Source: JANRKG01 sp033763635 (lineage in GTDB: Bacteria > Cyanobacteriota > Cyanobacteriia > GCF-001939115). From it: 23,826 nt of DNA. A model generated the notes under the pieces. It was not told where the DNA came from, did not search any database, and saw only the letters and a program-made list of their open reading frames with translations. The stretch covers positions 1-23,826 of the forward strand of contig JANRKG010000498.1 in NCBI GenBank assembly GCA_033763635.1, in the 5' to 3' direction. A program made the translations under genes and the position numbers. Positions 14,212 through 22,198 of this stretch are shown one piece after another. Position 1 is the first letter of the stretch. Every line of letters begins with the position of its first letter.

Positions 14212-15606
14212 TCACCTTCGAATGAACAGAAATACGGGGTCTTGATGATAGCGAAGTTGAAATTGAGGACTGGCCTTGAGTTGGCTGACAAGTTGACTGG
14301 CAAATTCGGAACTACTCTTCCATCCCGGATGGCGCACATCCAGTAACACATACTTGTACTGGGTTAGATCTGGAGGGGGGGAGTCGGCGATCGTAAATTG
14401 AATGACCGATCGGTGGGTCAGGTGGGTGGTGATGCCGTGAGTTGTCAGAACAGGTTCATCCGTTGTGACAAGGGCAACGGCTTTACGGGTTGCCTGCCAA
14501 CTATCCAGCGACGAGAGATAAAGAGAACCGAAATAACCATACTTGCCTAATGCCAAAAAGGCTACTAACGCGAGAGGTAGAATGGCTTGTCGTCGCCAAG
14601 TTTTCACCTGCGGATCGACAAGGCAAGCAATCCCAGCCAGGATCAGGAATGGCAGAATGGGCAGGGAATACTGGTGAACCAGATTTCGCATTGAGGGATG
14701 ATCAGCGAGGAGGTTCATCGTTAACTGGGGCAAGGCAGGGAAGAGGGGAGCCAGATGCCGCCAGGAGAGACCCCAGGCTACGGGAATCAAGAGCAGGGCC
14801 AGGTATTCGATCGCACCCGGAGAAAATAATTGTCCCAGTACTAAATTCGGCTTCAGAATTAAATTCGTGGCAATTTCCAGAACAGAATTCCCTAAATAGC
14901 GATACCGACCAACAGCCGCCGCTTCGCCCCCACTAAATTGGGGAATCACGAGCTGGGTTGTAATCAGGAACCAGGCAACGCCACCCCCCAAAGCGATCGC
15001 CCCATACCCGCGCCGCTTTTCAAACAGCAGGAGCCACAACCCCATCGCCGCCACCGTCAGGGATAGGACCGCTTTACAACTGAGGGCCAGAGCAACACTG
15101 AGACAGAACCAGAGAAGACGGCCCGATCGCGCCGCCAGCACGGCCCCCAACAAGGCAGGAACCGCCAACACCTCTGGATGGAAGTCAAACAGGTTGATAT
15201 TAAAGACCAGGGGGTAGAGCAAGTAGGCCAGGGTCACAAGCCAAGCCTGCCGCTCTGCTAAACCCGCCTGGACACTCAGTTTCCAAACGGGCCACGCTGC
15301 TCCGGCTAAAGCGAGTGCTTGTACCGCAAATAACCAGTGAACATTCGGATAGATCCAGTACAAAATTGCCAGGGGATAAAAAATAAAAGCAGCATGGTCC
15401 CCCAGGATGTGAAAGCCTGAGAAGGAGACGATCGGCGGTTGCCCTCGACTGATCAAGTACACGGCCTGGTCGAACCATCCCAAATCGTAGGCTCCCGACT
15501 GAAACAGGGCATGGCGCAGACTACTGCAAAAAAATAGGATCAGGGTGCTGATTGTAACCAGAATCGTTAGAGGCGATCGTTTGATGGGGACGAATTTCAA
15601 GTGCAT
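14212..15606 (-). CDS. DUF2079 polytopic membrane protein
   Basis: 464 aa from the ATG at 15606. The DUF2079 hallmarks are present: AYDLGWFDQAVYLISRGQPP early on, then GDHAAFIFYPLAILYWIYP, and FNINLFDFHPEVLAVPALL. These are followed by many hydrophobic helices and a soluble C-terminal part (about 385-464). DUF2079 proteins look like GT-C type glycosyltransferases by topology, but their biochemistry is not established. GTG one codon before the ATG, and a TTG at 15624, are also in frame. The gene is the first of a two-gene unit with the GT39-like protein and is divergent from phytoene desaturase. Confidence 0.82.
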   Translation of the reverse strand: MHLKFVPIKRSPLTILVTISTLILFFCSSLRHALFQSGAYDLGWFDQAVYLISRGQPPIVSFSGFHILGDHAAFIFYPLAILYWIYPNVHWLFAVQALALAGAAWPVWKLSVQAGLAERQAWLVTLAYLLYPLVFNINLFDFHPEVLAVPALLGAVLAARSGRLLWFCLSVALALSCKAVLSLTVAAMGLWLLLFEKRRGYGAIALGGGVAWFLITTQLVIPQFSGGEAAAVGRYRYLGNSVLEIATNLILKPNLVLGQLFSPGAIEYLALLLIPVAWGLSWRHLAPLFPALPQLTMNLLADHPSMRNLVHQYSLPILPFLILAGIACLVDPQVKTWRRQAILPLALVAFLALGKYGYFGSLYLSSLDSWQATRKAVALVTTDEPVLTTHGITTHLTHRSVIQFTIADSPPPDLTQYKYVLLDVRHPGWKSSSEFASQLVSQLKASPQFQLRYHQDPVFLFIRR

Positions 15607-15785
15607 CACTCCCTGATCCAACAAGCATTGTTTTTCAGGCGATCGAAGGTTGAAAAAATTTTATCAATGCCATAGAACTTAAAGTATTTTGCGGGTTCAT
15701 GGCGAAAATTGGTAACAATTCCCGCTTAATTGCAAGTTTTAAGACATGATGAAGAAGTGCCGCTTAAATGTAACGGATTGCAACG

Positions 15786-15791
15786 TATAAT
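15786..15791 (+). promoter_or_regulatory. Candidate -10 box of the phytoene desaturase operon
   Basis: Perfect TATAAT, 39 bases before the ATG at 15831. The hexamer 17 bases upstream, CTTAAA, matches the -35 consensus at only three of six positions. The predicted leader is about 30 bases. It sits in the 224-bp divergent spacer with DUF2079. Confidence 0.5.
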
Positions 15792-15830
15792 TAGAGCGGA
15801 CATCACAGTCAACAGTAGAAAAAGAAGCAA

Positions 15831-17279
15831 ATGCGAGTTGCGATCGCCGGAGGCGGGCTAGCGGGTCTTTCCTGCGCTAAGTATTTAGTGGATGCAGGTC
15901 ACACACCGATCGTCCTGGAAAGTCGGGACGTTCTGGGAGGCTTAGTAGCGGCCTGGAAGGATGAGGATGGAGACTGGTACGAAACTGGGTTGCATGCCTT
16001 CTTTGGGGCCTACCCCAACATGCTTCAGTTGCTGAAGGAATTGGGCATCGAAGATCGGTTGCAGTGGAAGCAACACACCCTGATCTTCAACCAGCCTGAA
16101 AAGCCCGGTGTGCTGTCCCGGTTTGATGTGCCTGACATTCCCGCTCCCTTCAATGTGATCGCGTCTATCGTGCGAAACAATGACATGCTGACCTGGGAGC
16201 AAAAAGCTCGGTTCGCAGTTGGGCTACTCCCGGCGATCGTGCGGGGTCAAAAGTATGTAGAAGAAATGGACAAATACTCGCTGCTGGAATGGTTGCAGCA
16301 GCAAGGCATTGACGAGCGGGTGAACAGCGATATCTTCATCGCTGCGTCTAAAGCTCTGACCTTTATCAATCCCGATGAAGTTTCGGCGACGATTCCCCTC
16401 ACTGCCCTGAACCGCTTTTTGCAGGAACGGTACGGTTCCAAAATTGCGTTTTTAGATGGTTCCCCCACCGAGCGCCTCTGTCAGCCCATCGTGGATCACA
16501 TCGTTGCCGGGGGTGGGCAAGTCCTGTTAGAGAAACCCCTGAAGGAAATTCTGCTCAACGAAGATGGAACGGTGAAAGGCTTCCTGATTCGGGGTCTGAA
16601 CGGTGCGCCCGATGAAATCATCACGGCGGATGTTTATGTGTCTGCGATGTCCGTAGATGTGATGAAGGTCTTAACGCCCGAACCCTGGAAAAAGCAGGAG
16701 TTCTTCCAGAATCTAGAAGGGTTGGAAGGGGTGCCTGTCATCAACCTGCATCTGTGGTTCGATCGCAAGCTCACAGATGTTGATCAGTTATTGTTTTCTC
16801 GATCGGACCTCCTGAGTGTCTATGCCGATATGAGCATCACTTGTAAGGAGTACGAAGACCCCAATCGGTCTATGCTGGAGTTAGTGCTGGCTCCTGCAAA
16901 GGATTGGATTGATAAGTCGGAGGAGGAGATTCTTTCTGCCACGATGAAGGAGCTGGAAAAACTCTTCCCCCAACATTTTGGGACGGAGAATCCAGCCAAG
17001 TTGCGGAAGTACAAAGTTGTCAAAACTCCCCGTTCTGTTTACACGGCAACCCCCGGACGGCAGGCTTATCGACCCACCCAGACCACTCCCGTCAGTAATT
17101 TTTTCCTGGCAGGAAGTTATACAATGCAACGGTATCTAGGGAGTATGGAGGGGGCAGTGCTTTCTGGTAAGCTGTCAGCGCAGGCGATCGGCGATGCGAT
17201 CGTCTCCGGGAAGATTCAACCCCAGAGCGCGTCTGACGCTTCTCCTGAACCAGTGGCCCAACTCGTTTCCCGTTCCTAG
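15831..17279 (+). CDS. pds: 15-cis-phytoene desaturase (plant-type)
   Basis: Also called crtP. Introduces two double bonds into phytoene to give zeta-carotene, passing electrons to plastoquinone at the thylakoid or plasma membrane; the target of norflurazon-type inhibitors in relatives. It is 482 aa. The FAD-binding dinucleotide fold starts at once: VAIAGGGLAGLSCAKYL (3-19), Glu30 for the ribose, then GGLVAAWKDEDGDWYETGLH (36-55). The C-terminal FAD-binding motif is FFLAGSYTMQRYLGSMEGAV (about 424-443). A Pro/Ser-rich tail of ~30 residues is not conserved. Distinct from bacterial CrtI. The ATG is preceded by AAGAAG. Phytoene synthase starts 33 bp downstream: the conserved cyanobacterial pair. 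Confidence 0.97.
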   Translation: MRVAIAGGGLAGLSCAKYLVDAGHTPIVLESRDVLGGLVAAWKDEDGDWYETGLHAFFGAYPNMLQLLKELGIEDRLQWKQHTLIFNQPEKPGVLSRFDVPDIPAPFNVIASIVRNNDMLTWEQKARFAVGLLPAIVRGQKYVEEMDKYSLLEWLQQQGIDERVNSDIFIAASKALTFINPDEVSATIPLTALNRFLQERYGSKIAFLDGSPTERLCQPIVDHIVAGGGQVLLEKPLKEILLNEDGTVKGFLIRGLNGAPDEIITADVYVSAMSVDVMKVLTPEPWKKQEFFQNLEGLEGVPVINLHLWFDRKLTDVDQLLFSRSDLLSVYADMSITCKEYEDPNRSMLELVLAPAKDWIDKSEEEILSATMKELEKLFPQHFGTENPAKLRKYKVVKTPRSVYTATPGRQAYRPTQTTPVSNFFLAGSYTMQRYLGSMEGAVLSGKLSAQAIGDAIVSGKIQPQSASDASPEPVAQLVSRS

Positions 17280-17312
17280 TTCCCTTCTCATCCCTCGCCC
17301 CTAGCCTGATGA

Positions 17313-18242
17313 ATGCTGCAACTGCATGATTCCCTTCGCATGAAAACTCTGGCCTCTCCAGAGGATTCCTATGAGCGCTGTCGTCAGATCACGGCTAAGT
17401 ATTCCAAAACCTTCTACCTTGGCACCCTGCTCATGCCGGAAGCCAAGCGCCGCGCCATCTGGGCTATCTATGCCTGGTGCCGTCGGACAGATGAGTTAGT
17501 GGATGGTCCTGCTGCCAGTTTGACAACCGATGACACATTGGATTCCTGGGAGAAGCACCTGGAGTCTCTCTTTGCAGGTCACCCCCAGGACGACCTGGAT
17601 GTTGCTCTGGTGGATACCCTGCAACAATTTTGCCTTGAGATTCAACCGTTTCGTGACATGATTGAAGGCCAACGCATGGACCTGTATCGCAGTCGCTACG
17701 AAACTTTTGAGGAACTTAACCTCTATTGCTATCGTGTTGCGGGAACCGTTGGTTTGATGACCACGCCTGTCATGGGAGTGGATCTCTCCTCAGCAAGCAC
17801 TCCCTGGGGGCGACAAAAGCCGATTTATACGCCTGTTCAGGAAGCGGTCGCTTTAGGGATTGCCAATCAGTTAACCAACATTCTGCGGGATGTGGGAGAA
17901 GATGCACGTCGAGGTCGCATTTACCTTCCTCTGGAAGACCTGGCCCGTTTTGACTATACCGAAGCAGACCTGATGAATGGCATTGTGGACGATCGCTGGT
18001 GCCGATTAATGCAATTCCAAATTCAAAGGGCGCGGCAGTTCTATATCGAGGCGGAAGAAGGCATTTCTTGCCTCAGCCAGGATGCTCGTTGGCCTGTTTG
18101 GGCAGCAATGCTACTGTACAGTAAAATCCTGGACGTGATTGAACGTAATGGTTATGACGTATTTAGCCGTCGTGCCTACGTTTCTGGAGTGGGTAAGCTG
18201 ATGTGTCTTCCGGCTTCCTTGATGCGATCGGTTCTAGCCTAA
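17313..18242 (+). CDS. crtB: Phytoene synthase
   Basis: Condenses two geranylgeranyl diphosphates to 15-cis-phytoene, the committing step of carotenoid synthesis. It is 309 aa. Both aspartate-rich Mg-diphosphate motifs are intact: DELVD (residues 60-64) and DVGED (193-197, within NILRDVGEDARRGRIYLP). The family start YERCRQITAKYSKTFYLGT (20-38) is also present. Start MLQLHDSLRMKT matches cyanobacterial homologues; ATG at codon 10 is the only near alternative. Together with the desaturase upstream it encodes the first two steps, so product and next enzyme come from one transcript. Confidence 0.97.
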   Translation: MLQLHDSLRMKTLASPEDSYERCRQITAKYSKTFYLGTLLMPEAKRRAIWAIYAWCRRTDELVDGPAASLTTDDTLDSWEKHLESLFAGHPQDDLDVALVDTLQQFCLEIQPFRDMIEGQRMDLYRSRYETFEELNLYCYRVAGTVGLMTTPVMGVDLSSASTPWGRQKPIYTPVQEAVALGIANQLTNILRDVGEDARRGRIYLPLEDLARFDYTEADLMNGIVDDRWCRLMQFQIQRARQFYIEAEEGISCLSQDARWPVWAAMLLYSKILDVIERNGYDVFSRRAYVSGVGKLMCLPASLMRSVLA

Positions 18243-18345
18243 TTTCAATAGACTTCCTCTATCTACAGATATATCGTGCTCCCTCTAAGGGTATACTGGG
18301 CAGAATTATTAATTTTTGTCCGTACTACGCTGGGGGTTACACGAC

Positions 18346-18702
18346 GTGGCAGACCTGACAGGACTCCAATTAGAAGATGCGGTTAATCGGTTGGCACTGG
18401 CAATCCGAACTCGAAATTACGAGATTGGAATTGCCGTGTTAGCGAGTTTAAGGGTCAACCTGACGCAGCAAGAACTCGCGGGGTTGGTCTTAATCAGCCT
18501 GGAGCGCTTAATTGGGTCTGAACCGGATGTCGTGAACTGGGCGATTGCTTCTCTCATTCCCGATGAGATTATGCACGAAATTCACTGTTTGATTTCCCTC
18601 CCGGTTTACCATAGTCTGGTACGTCAGGGCTTGATACCGGGCCGGGATCTCAGTGTGGATGCGAGAGGGCGGTTGTTACTGAAGAACTATGCCGCAGCAT
18701 AG
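18346..18702 (+). CDS. Conserved-looking hypothetical protein downstream of crtB
   Basis: 118 aa from GTG at 18346 (VADLTGLQLEDAV); a TTG ten codons upstream is also in frame. I do not recognise the family. The sequence is mostly helical and has no membrane segment or signal peptide. A Leu/Ala-rich repeat-like first half (EDAVNRLALAIRTRNYEIGI, then LASLRVNLTQQELAGLVLI) is followed by VVNWAIASLIPDEIMHEI and a basic end. GGGGG about ten bases before the GTG may act as ribosome-binding site. Codon use and the absence of a competing reverse-strand reading frame support a real gene. It lies 103 bp after crtB, with TATACT at 18291-18296 in the gap, so it may be read with crtB or from its own promoter. 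Confidence 0.7.
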   Translation: MADLTGLQLEDAVNRLALAIRTRNYEIGIAVLASLRVNLTQQELAGLVLISLERLIGSEPDVVNWAIASLIPDEIMHEIHCLISLPVYHSLVRQGLIPGRDLSVDARGRLLLKNYAAA

Positions 18703-18714
18703 AGTTCCGTCAGG

Positions 18715-18746
18715 AAATTTTGACGCGTTGAAGACCCGCAAAATTT
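18715..18746. terminator. Weak bidirectional stem-loop between convergent genes
   Basis: AAATTTTG (18715-18722) and CAAAATTT (18739-18746) are perfect inverted arms with a 16-base loop that can pair partly inside. It is placed 13 bases after the hypothetical gene's stop and 49 bases beyond the convergent antiporter's stop. The A/T arms give U-rich 3' halves in both directions, but the stem is AT-rich. Confidence 0.35.
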
Positions 18747-18795
18747 AACCCCAATTCAACCGGGATTTTTACCATTCCTTAGCCCCTCTCTTCAA

Positions 18796-20928
18796 TTACA
18801 CGGATGTCCCACTAGGATGTTTTGGCAATAAAGGTGAACTGCCTTCTCCTTCCTGCTGCGTTTCATTCAAGACGACAGGGCGTTGCGGTTCTCCCAGCAG
18901 AACGATTGAACAGTTAATGTGGCGGACTACTTCAGTTGTGACATCACTGAGATTTAAGCCACCTCCCGAATTGCGATACCGTACCGATCGCATCACGACC
19001 AGATCCACATCTTTCGCAAAGTTGAGAATGGTGTGGGCAATGCTGTCATGGGCAACGACCTCAATGGTGAGGGGAGTCGTAAATTCCAAACGGCTTACCA
19101 GTAGGGAGAGTTGAGATTTAATCCAGGCAAGGCGACTGGACGAGGTATGGCGATCGACGACGTGTAACAGCGTCACCTGTCCCTGAGTATTCTCTGCCAG
19201 GATTTGGGCAAATCGCACTGAGCCTAAATTGTGCAGGGTCAGGTTTTCAATTGGCACCAAAATCCGGCGAAATTCAGTCGGAGACGTGAGCAGACGAGAA
19301 ACCGCCACAGGACAGTGAGCCGACCATAAAACACTATCAATCACATTGCCAAACAACTTGGCCCGCAATCCGGTACGTCTGCCCCAACCCATCACAATCA
19401 GACAAGCGTTTTGTTCTCGACTGGCTCGACTAATCGCCTGGGCAATTCCATCATCAATTCGCAGAATGGGGTCAACGGGTACTCCCAGGTCTTCACCCAT
19501 TTCCCTGGCCCGTTCCAGGAGCACATCTCCCCGTTGGAGGACCTGCTTGAGTTCAGGCGCATCTAAATGGGTATGAACCGTTGCGATCGACAGAGAGACA
19601 ATGCGCCCTGATTCCGAACGGGCCAAGAGCGCTGCCATTTCAATCAAATGCCGCTCAGTTTGAGGATTGTAGACTGGAACAACAACTTTGTAAGGTGGGT
19701 CGTCAGACGATCGTTCCCATTGCGTCAGGGATAAAGCGGGTTCCGAGAGTGTCGCTTCTGTAATTAAGTTAGGGGCAGTTCGAGAAGTAATGAGCGGTCC
19801 CAGGGTTGAAGTGACAAGCATCATCACAATCACCCCATTCAATACCTCCTCATTCAGCAACCCCACCTCATACCCAACCAGCGTTGCCGCCAGGGTTGCC
19901 CCCACCTGGGGAAGTGAAAGAGACCACATCACCAGCATTTCATTCTGATTGAAACGGTAGATGAGTTTGGTTAAAAATGCAGCAATGAACTTACTGGCAA
20001 CTAATCCCCCGACGATCGCCAGCATCAATGTCATGGACTGAGTACTGCGAATAAACGCCTGTACGTCAATGAGAAGGCCAATATTGATAAAGAAAAAGGG
20101 AATGAACAGCACATTCCCCACAAAGGTGACTTTCTCCTTCACTGGGCCTTCTCCTACGGCCCCATTGACCGCTAACCCTGCCAGAAAGGCCCCCACAATT
20201 TTCTCAACTCCAATCAGTTCTGCGCCAAAAGAAGCCAGGAAGATCGCCAGCAATACAAAGAGAAACTGGTTGCCCTCGTCATCTCCAGAGCGGCGAAAAA
20301 ACTCCCGTCCCGCCCAATCAAAGCCAAACAGCACCACCGCAGAATAAATGACCAGGGAGAGCAGCAGGGTAATCAAATTAACGATCGTAAAGTTCCCCCC
20401 ATGAATGCCCACACACACTGCCAAGACCAGCAATGCCCCCACATCCGTAAAAATCGTTGCCCCGATCGTCACCATCACAGCCCGATTATTCACCACTCCT
20501 AATCGACTGACGAGCGGGTAAGCCAGCAGGGTATGAGAGGCCAGGATGGAACCCAGCAAAATTGAGGCATTCAGGCTGAATCCAAAGAGTTGACCCACCA
20601 ACGTTCCGGTGATCATGGGCACGATAAACGTCAATGACCCAAAGCCCATCGATTGATACTTCATACGTTGGAACTGGACCATATCCACTTCCAGCCCCGC
20701 GACAAACATTAGATACAGCAGTCCAATCTCGGACAGCAGCCTCATCGTGTCGGTGCTTTTATCAAGCAAGTGGAGGCCATTCGGTCCCAACAAAACACCT
20801 GCCGCCAGCAAACCGACTAGCCCCGGTAATTTCAGCCGTTCCACCAGGGGAGGAATGGTCAGAATGACTGCCAGCAGAATTGAGAAAGAAACGATCGGTT
20901 CTTGAAGAACGTGCAGAAAATCACTCAT
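18796..20928 (-). CDS. CPA2 cation/proton antiporter with two universal stress domains
   Basis: 710 aa. Residues ~1-395 are a KefB/NapA-like Na+(K+)/H+ exchanger domain with about 12 hydrophobic helices. Recognisable stretches are LPGLVGLLAAGVLLGPNGL (34-52), FVAGLEVD (75-82), ASHTLLAYPLVSRLGVVNNRA (near 130-150) and FTDVGALL, where Asp162 is the likely ion-binding acid. The soluble C-terminus has two UspA-type domains: YKVVVPVYNP to CPVAV (about 412-550), containing a G-x-x-x-x-G...G nucleotide-loop-like GWGRRTGLRAKLFGNVIDS, and RRILVPIENL to CSIVLLG (about 555-690), where the loop is degenerate. The first domain may therefore bind nucleotide and gate transport (inference). Likely role: salt or pH homeostasis. 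An inverted repeat at 20963-20986 lies just upstream. Confidence 0.92.
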   Translation of the reverse strand: MSDFLHVLQEPIVSFSILLAVILTIPPLVERLKLPGLVGLLAAGVLLGPNGLHLLDKSTDTMRLLSEIGLLYLMFVAGLEVDMVQFQRMKYQSMGFGSLTFIVPMITGTLVGQLFGFSLNASILLGSILASHTLLAYPLVSRLGVVNNRAVMVTIGATIFTDVGALLVLAVCVGIHGGNFTIVNLITLLLSLVIYSAVVLFGFDWAGREFFRRSGDDEGNQFLFVLLAIFLASFGAELIGVEKIVGAFLAGLAVNGAVGEGPVKEKVTFVGNVLFIPFFFINIGLLIDVQAFIRSTQSMTLMLAIVGGLVASKFIAAFLTKLIYRFNQNEMLVMWSLSLPQVGATLAATLVGYEVGLLNEEVLNGVIVMMLVTSTLGPLITSRTAPNLITEATLSEPALSLTQWERSSDDPPYKVVVPVYNPQTERHLIEMAALLARSESGRIVSLSIATVHTHLDAPELKQVLQRGDVLLERAREMGEDLGVPVDPILRIDDGIAQAISRASREQNACLIVMGWGRRTGLRAKLFGNVIDSVLWSAHCPVAVSRLLTSPTEFRRILVPIENLTLHNLGSVRFAQILAENTQGQVTLLHVVDRHTSSSRLAWIKSQLSLLVSRLEFTTPLTIEVVAHDSIAHTILNFAKDVDLVVMRSVRYRNSGGGLNLSDVTTEVVRHINCSIVLLGEPQRPVVLNETQQEGEGSSPLLPKHPSGTSV

Positions 20929-20962
20929 GGAATTGGGATTCAGGGCGGCGGACGAGGGACCA

Positions 20963-20986
20963 GGTTATTTCTGTGACTAAATAACC
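20963..20986. promoter_or_regulatory. Operator-like inverted repeat before the antiporter
   Basis: GGTTATTT (20963-20970) and AAATAACC (20979-20986) are perfect eight-base arms around an eight-base spacer, CTGTGACT. The site ends 34 bases before the antiporter ATG. It could be a dimeric repressor site or an mRNA leader hairpin. Confidence 0.45.
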
Positions 20987-21070
20987 CAATCCTTTTACGC
21001 CAGTAGCATCCCTGATCCCTTTATTAGAAGCATCTTCCCAGAGACGAATTTTCTCTAGACCGAAATTTCT

Positions 21071-21724
21071 CTATGAATGAATTTGGCTCAGAATGATTCG
21101 CAGACGATCGTAGTCATCCTTCAGCAACACACTGATTGTCCGCCCTGCCTGAATGAGCCAGGTGCGATCGAGTTGCCGCAACTGATACACCTCCCGCACT
21201 GCCGCCGCCGCCAGAGCCTCTACGGGGGCACCACTGACCTGGAGCAAGGTTCGCAAAAAATCAAACTGTTCGGTAAAGGTGAGAATTTCTTCCGGTTCGC
21301 AGCGATACACGGCCTGGTGGACCTGGGGCGGACGGGGAGGAAGATGTTGATAAATCATACCCGCCTGTCGGCCTTGAGAGGGCAGTTGAAAACCGACGAT
21401 CGCCGCCCGAAACTCGGTTTTGAGCATGGCGAAAATCTGGGGTTGTTGTTCCCGCAGTTCTTGTAAGGACAACCCCAAAGCCCGCGCCCGATGGATAGAA
21501 TCGATCGGACTGGTGGTGGCATGGTAAACAACTGCATAAACCTGATTCCCGGAGTCCTCATCGATCGCTTTTACCCAACTGCCGAAGGGCGGCATGACAG
21601 GAAAATTGAGACTCTCCGGGTCCAGGCATTGGGCCAGAAACTCGGTAGAAGCGGTTTCAATCACTTCTGCGAAATGGCTGGGATGGCGATTGCCAGAGGA
21701 AAACTGGGGGAGGGGCAGGCGCAT
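21071..21724 (-). CDS. HAS-barrel domain protein
   Basis: 217 aa soluble protein. The N-terminal ~80 residues (SHFAEVIETASTEFLAQCL, then PPFGSWVKAIDEDSGNQVYAVVYHA) look like the HAS-barrel, the beta-barrel shared by HerA helicases and F1 ATP synthase subunits. No ATPase domain follows. The rest is a helical region with EFRAAIVGF (~105-113) and PPRPPQVHQAVYRC (~130-143), ending in LKDDYDRLRIILSQI. I recall such stand-alone proteins as widespread in cyanobacteria and without assigned function. The gene follows ndhS on the same strand after a spacer of about 153 bp that contains heptamer repeats, and precedes the antiporter by 142 bp. No clear ribosome-binding site. Confidence 0.75.
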   Translation of the reverse strand: MRLPLPQFSSGNRHPSHFAEVIETASTEFLAQCLDPESLNFPVMPPFGSWVKAIDEDSGNQVYAVVYHATTSPIDSIHRARALGLSLQELREQQPQIFAMLKTEFRAAIVGFQLPSQGRQAGMIYQHLPPRPPQVHQAVYRCEPEEILTFTEQFDFLRTLLQVSGAPVEALAAAAVREVYQLRQLDRTWLIQAGRTISVLLKDDYDRLRIILSQIHS

Positions 21725-21813
21725 AAAAAGAACGAATGCTCTACAGACAAACTATAAAACATCCGTTCTGGAAATTGTAGGACTAACTTTAATCAAGACT
21801 TGGGAGGGCGATC

Positions 21814-21871
21814 GGGGAATGGGGAATGGGTTTTATTCCCTCAATGACCCATCACCCATTACCCATTACCC
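21814..21871. repeat. Inverted clusters of 7-bp repeats (STRR-like)
   Basis: GGGGAATGGGGAATGGG (21814-21830) faces CCCATCA, CCCATTA, CCCATTA, CCC (21848-21871) across a short AT-rich loop. The arms are heptamer tandem repeats and can fold into a hairpin. The form resembles the short tandemly repeated repetitive (STRR) heptanucleotides described in filamentous cyanobacteria. It begins six bases after the ndhS stop. Confidence 0.75.
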
Positions 21872-21877
21872 AATCAA

Positions 21878-22072
21878 TTATTTCTTCTTGCGCCCTGCGG
21901 TCGCATCAACTAATTCGATTTCAGATAAGTTAAATGTGACCAGCTTGTCCCAGTTGCCCCCTTCAAAGAGAACGGCAGCTTTGCCGTCTGTAACTCGCTG
22001 TACGAGACCCTGAAAGGCGTAGTATGTATCGTCAGGGTTGGTAACTTTAATGGCGGAACCGGGGAGAATCAT
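21878..22072 (-). CDS. ndhS: NAD(P)H-quinone oxidoreductase subunit S
   Basis: Small SH3-like subunit of the cyanobacterial/plastid NDH-1 complex that forms part of the ferredoxin-docking site for cyclic electron flow at the thylakoid membrane. It is 64 aa from ATG at 22072 (MILPGSAIKVTNPDDTYYAF), which matches the family; a TTG four codons upstream (22084) is open but would add residues not usual in homologues. Diagnostic stretches are GLVQRVTDGKAAVLFEGGNW and DKLVTFNLSEIELVDA, followed by a basic tail RKKK. No other ndh genes are near, as is common for oxygenic-phototroph-specific subunits. Confidence 0.93.
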   Translation of the reverse strand: MILPGSAIKVTNPDDTYYAFQGLVQRVTDGKAAVLFEGGNWDKLVTFNLSEIELVDATAGRKKK

Positions 22073-22160
22073 AGGTCTACTCAATACTTAAAGAGATCCA
22101 CACCGAAAAGTTTACCTGGAATTGGGAATTTATGGCAGCGTGACAGGCGATGCCAGAATG

Positions 22161-22193
22161 ATGATTTTGAATCATGAGGGTTAATGATTTTGA
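22161..22193. repeat. Short direct and inverted repeats upstream of ndhS
   Basis: ATGATTTTGA occurs at 22161-22170 and 22184-22193. The first copy is also half of a perfect inverted repeat, ATGATT-TTG-AATCAT (22161-22175). It lies about 90 bases upstream of ndhS on its coding side, where a promoter or operator would be expected. Confidence 0.4.
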
Positions 22194-22198
22194 TAACT

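Noticed and set aside
14212..18702. Carotenoid genes as part of a larger biosynthetic cluster with the glycosyltransferases (carotenoid glycosides)
   Set aside because: The genes are divergent, the GT39/DUF2079 proteins are of the lipid-phosphosugar type and not carotenoid glycosyltransferases, and no ketolase or hydroxylase genes are near.
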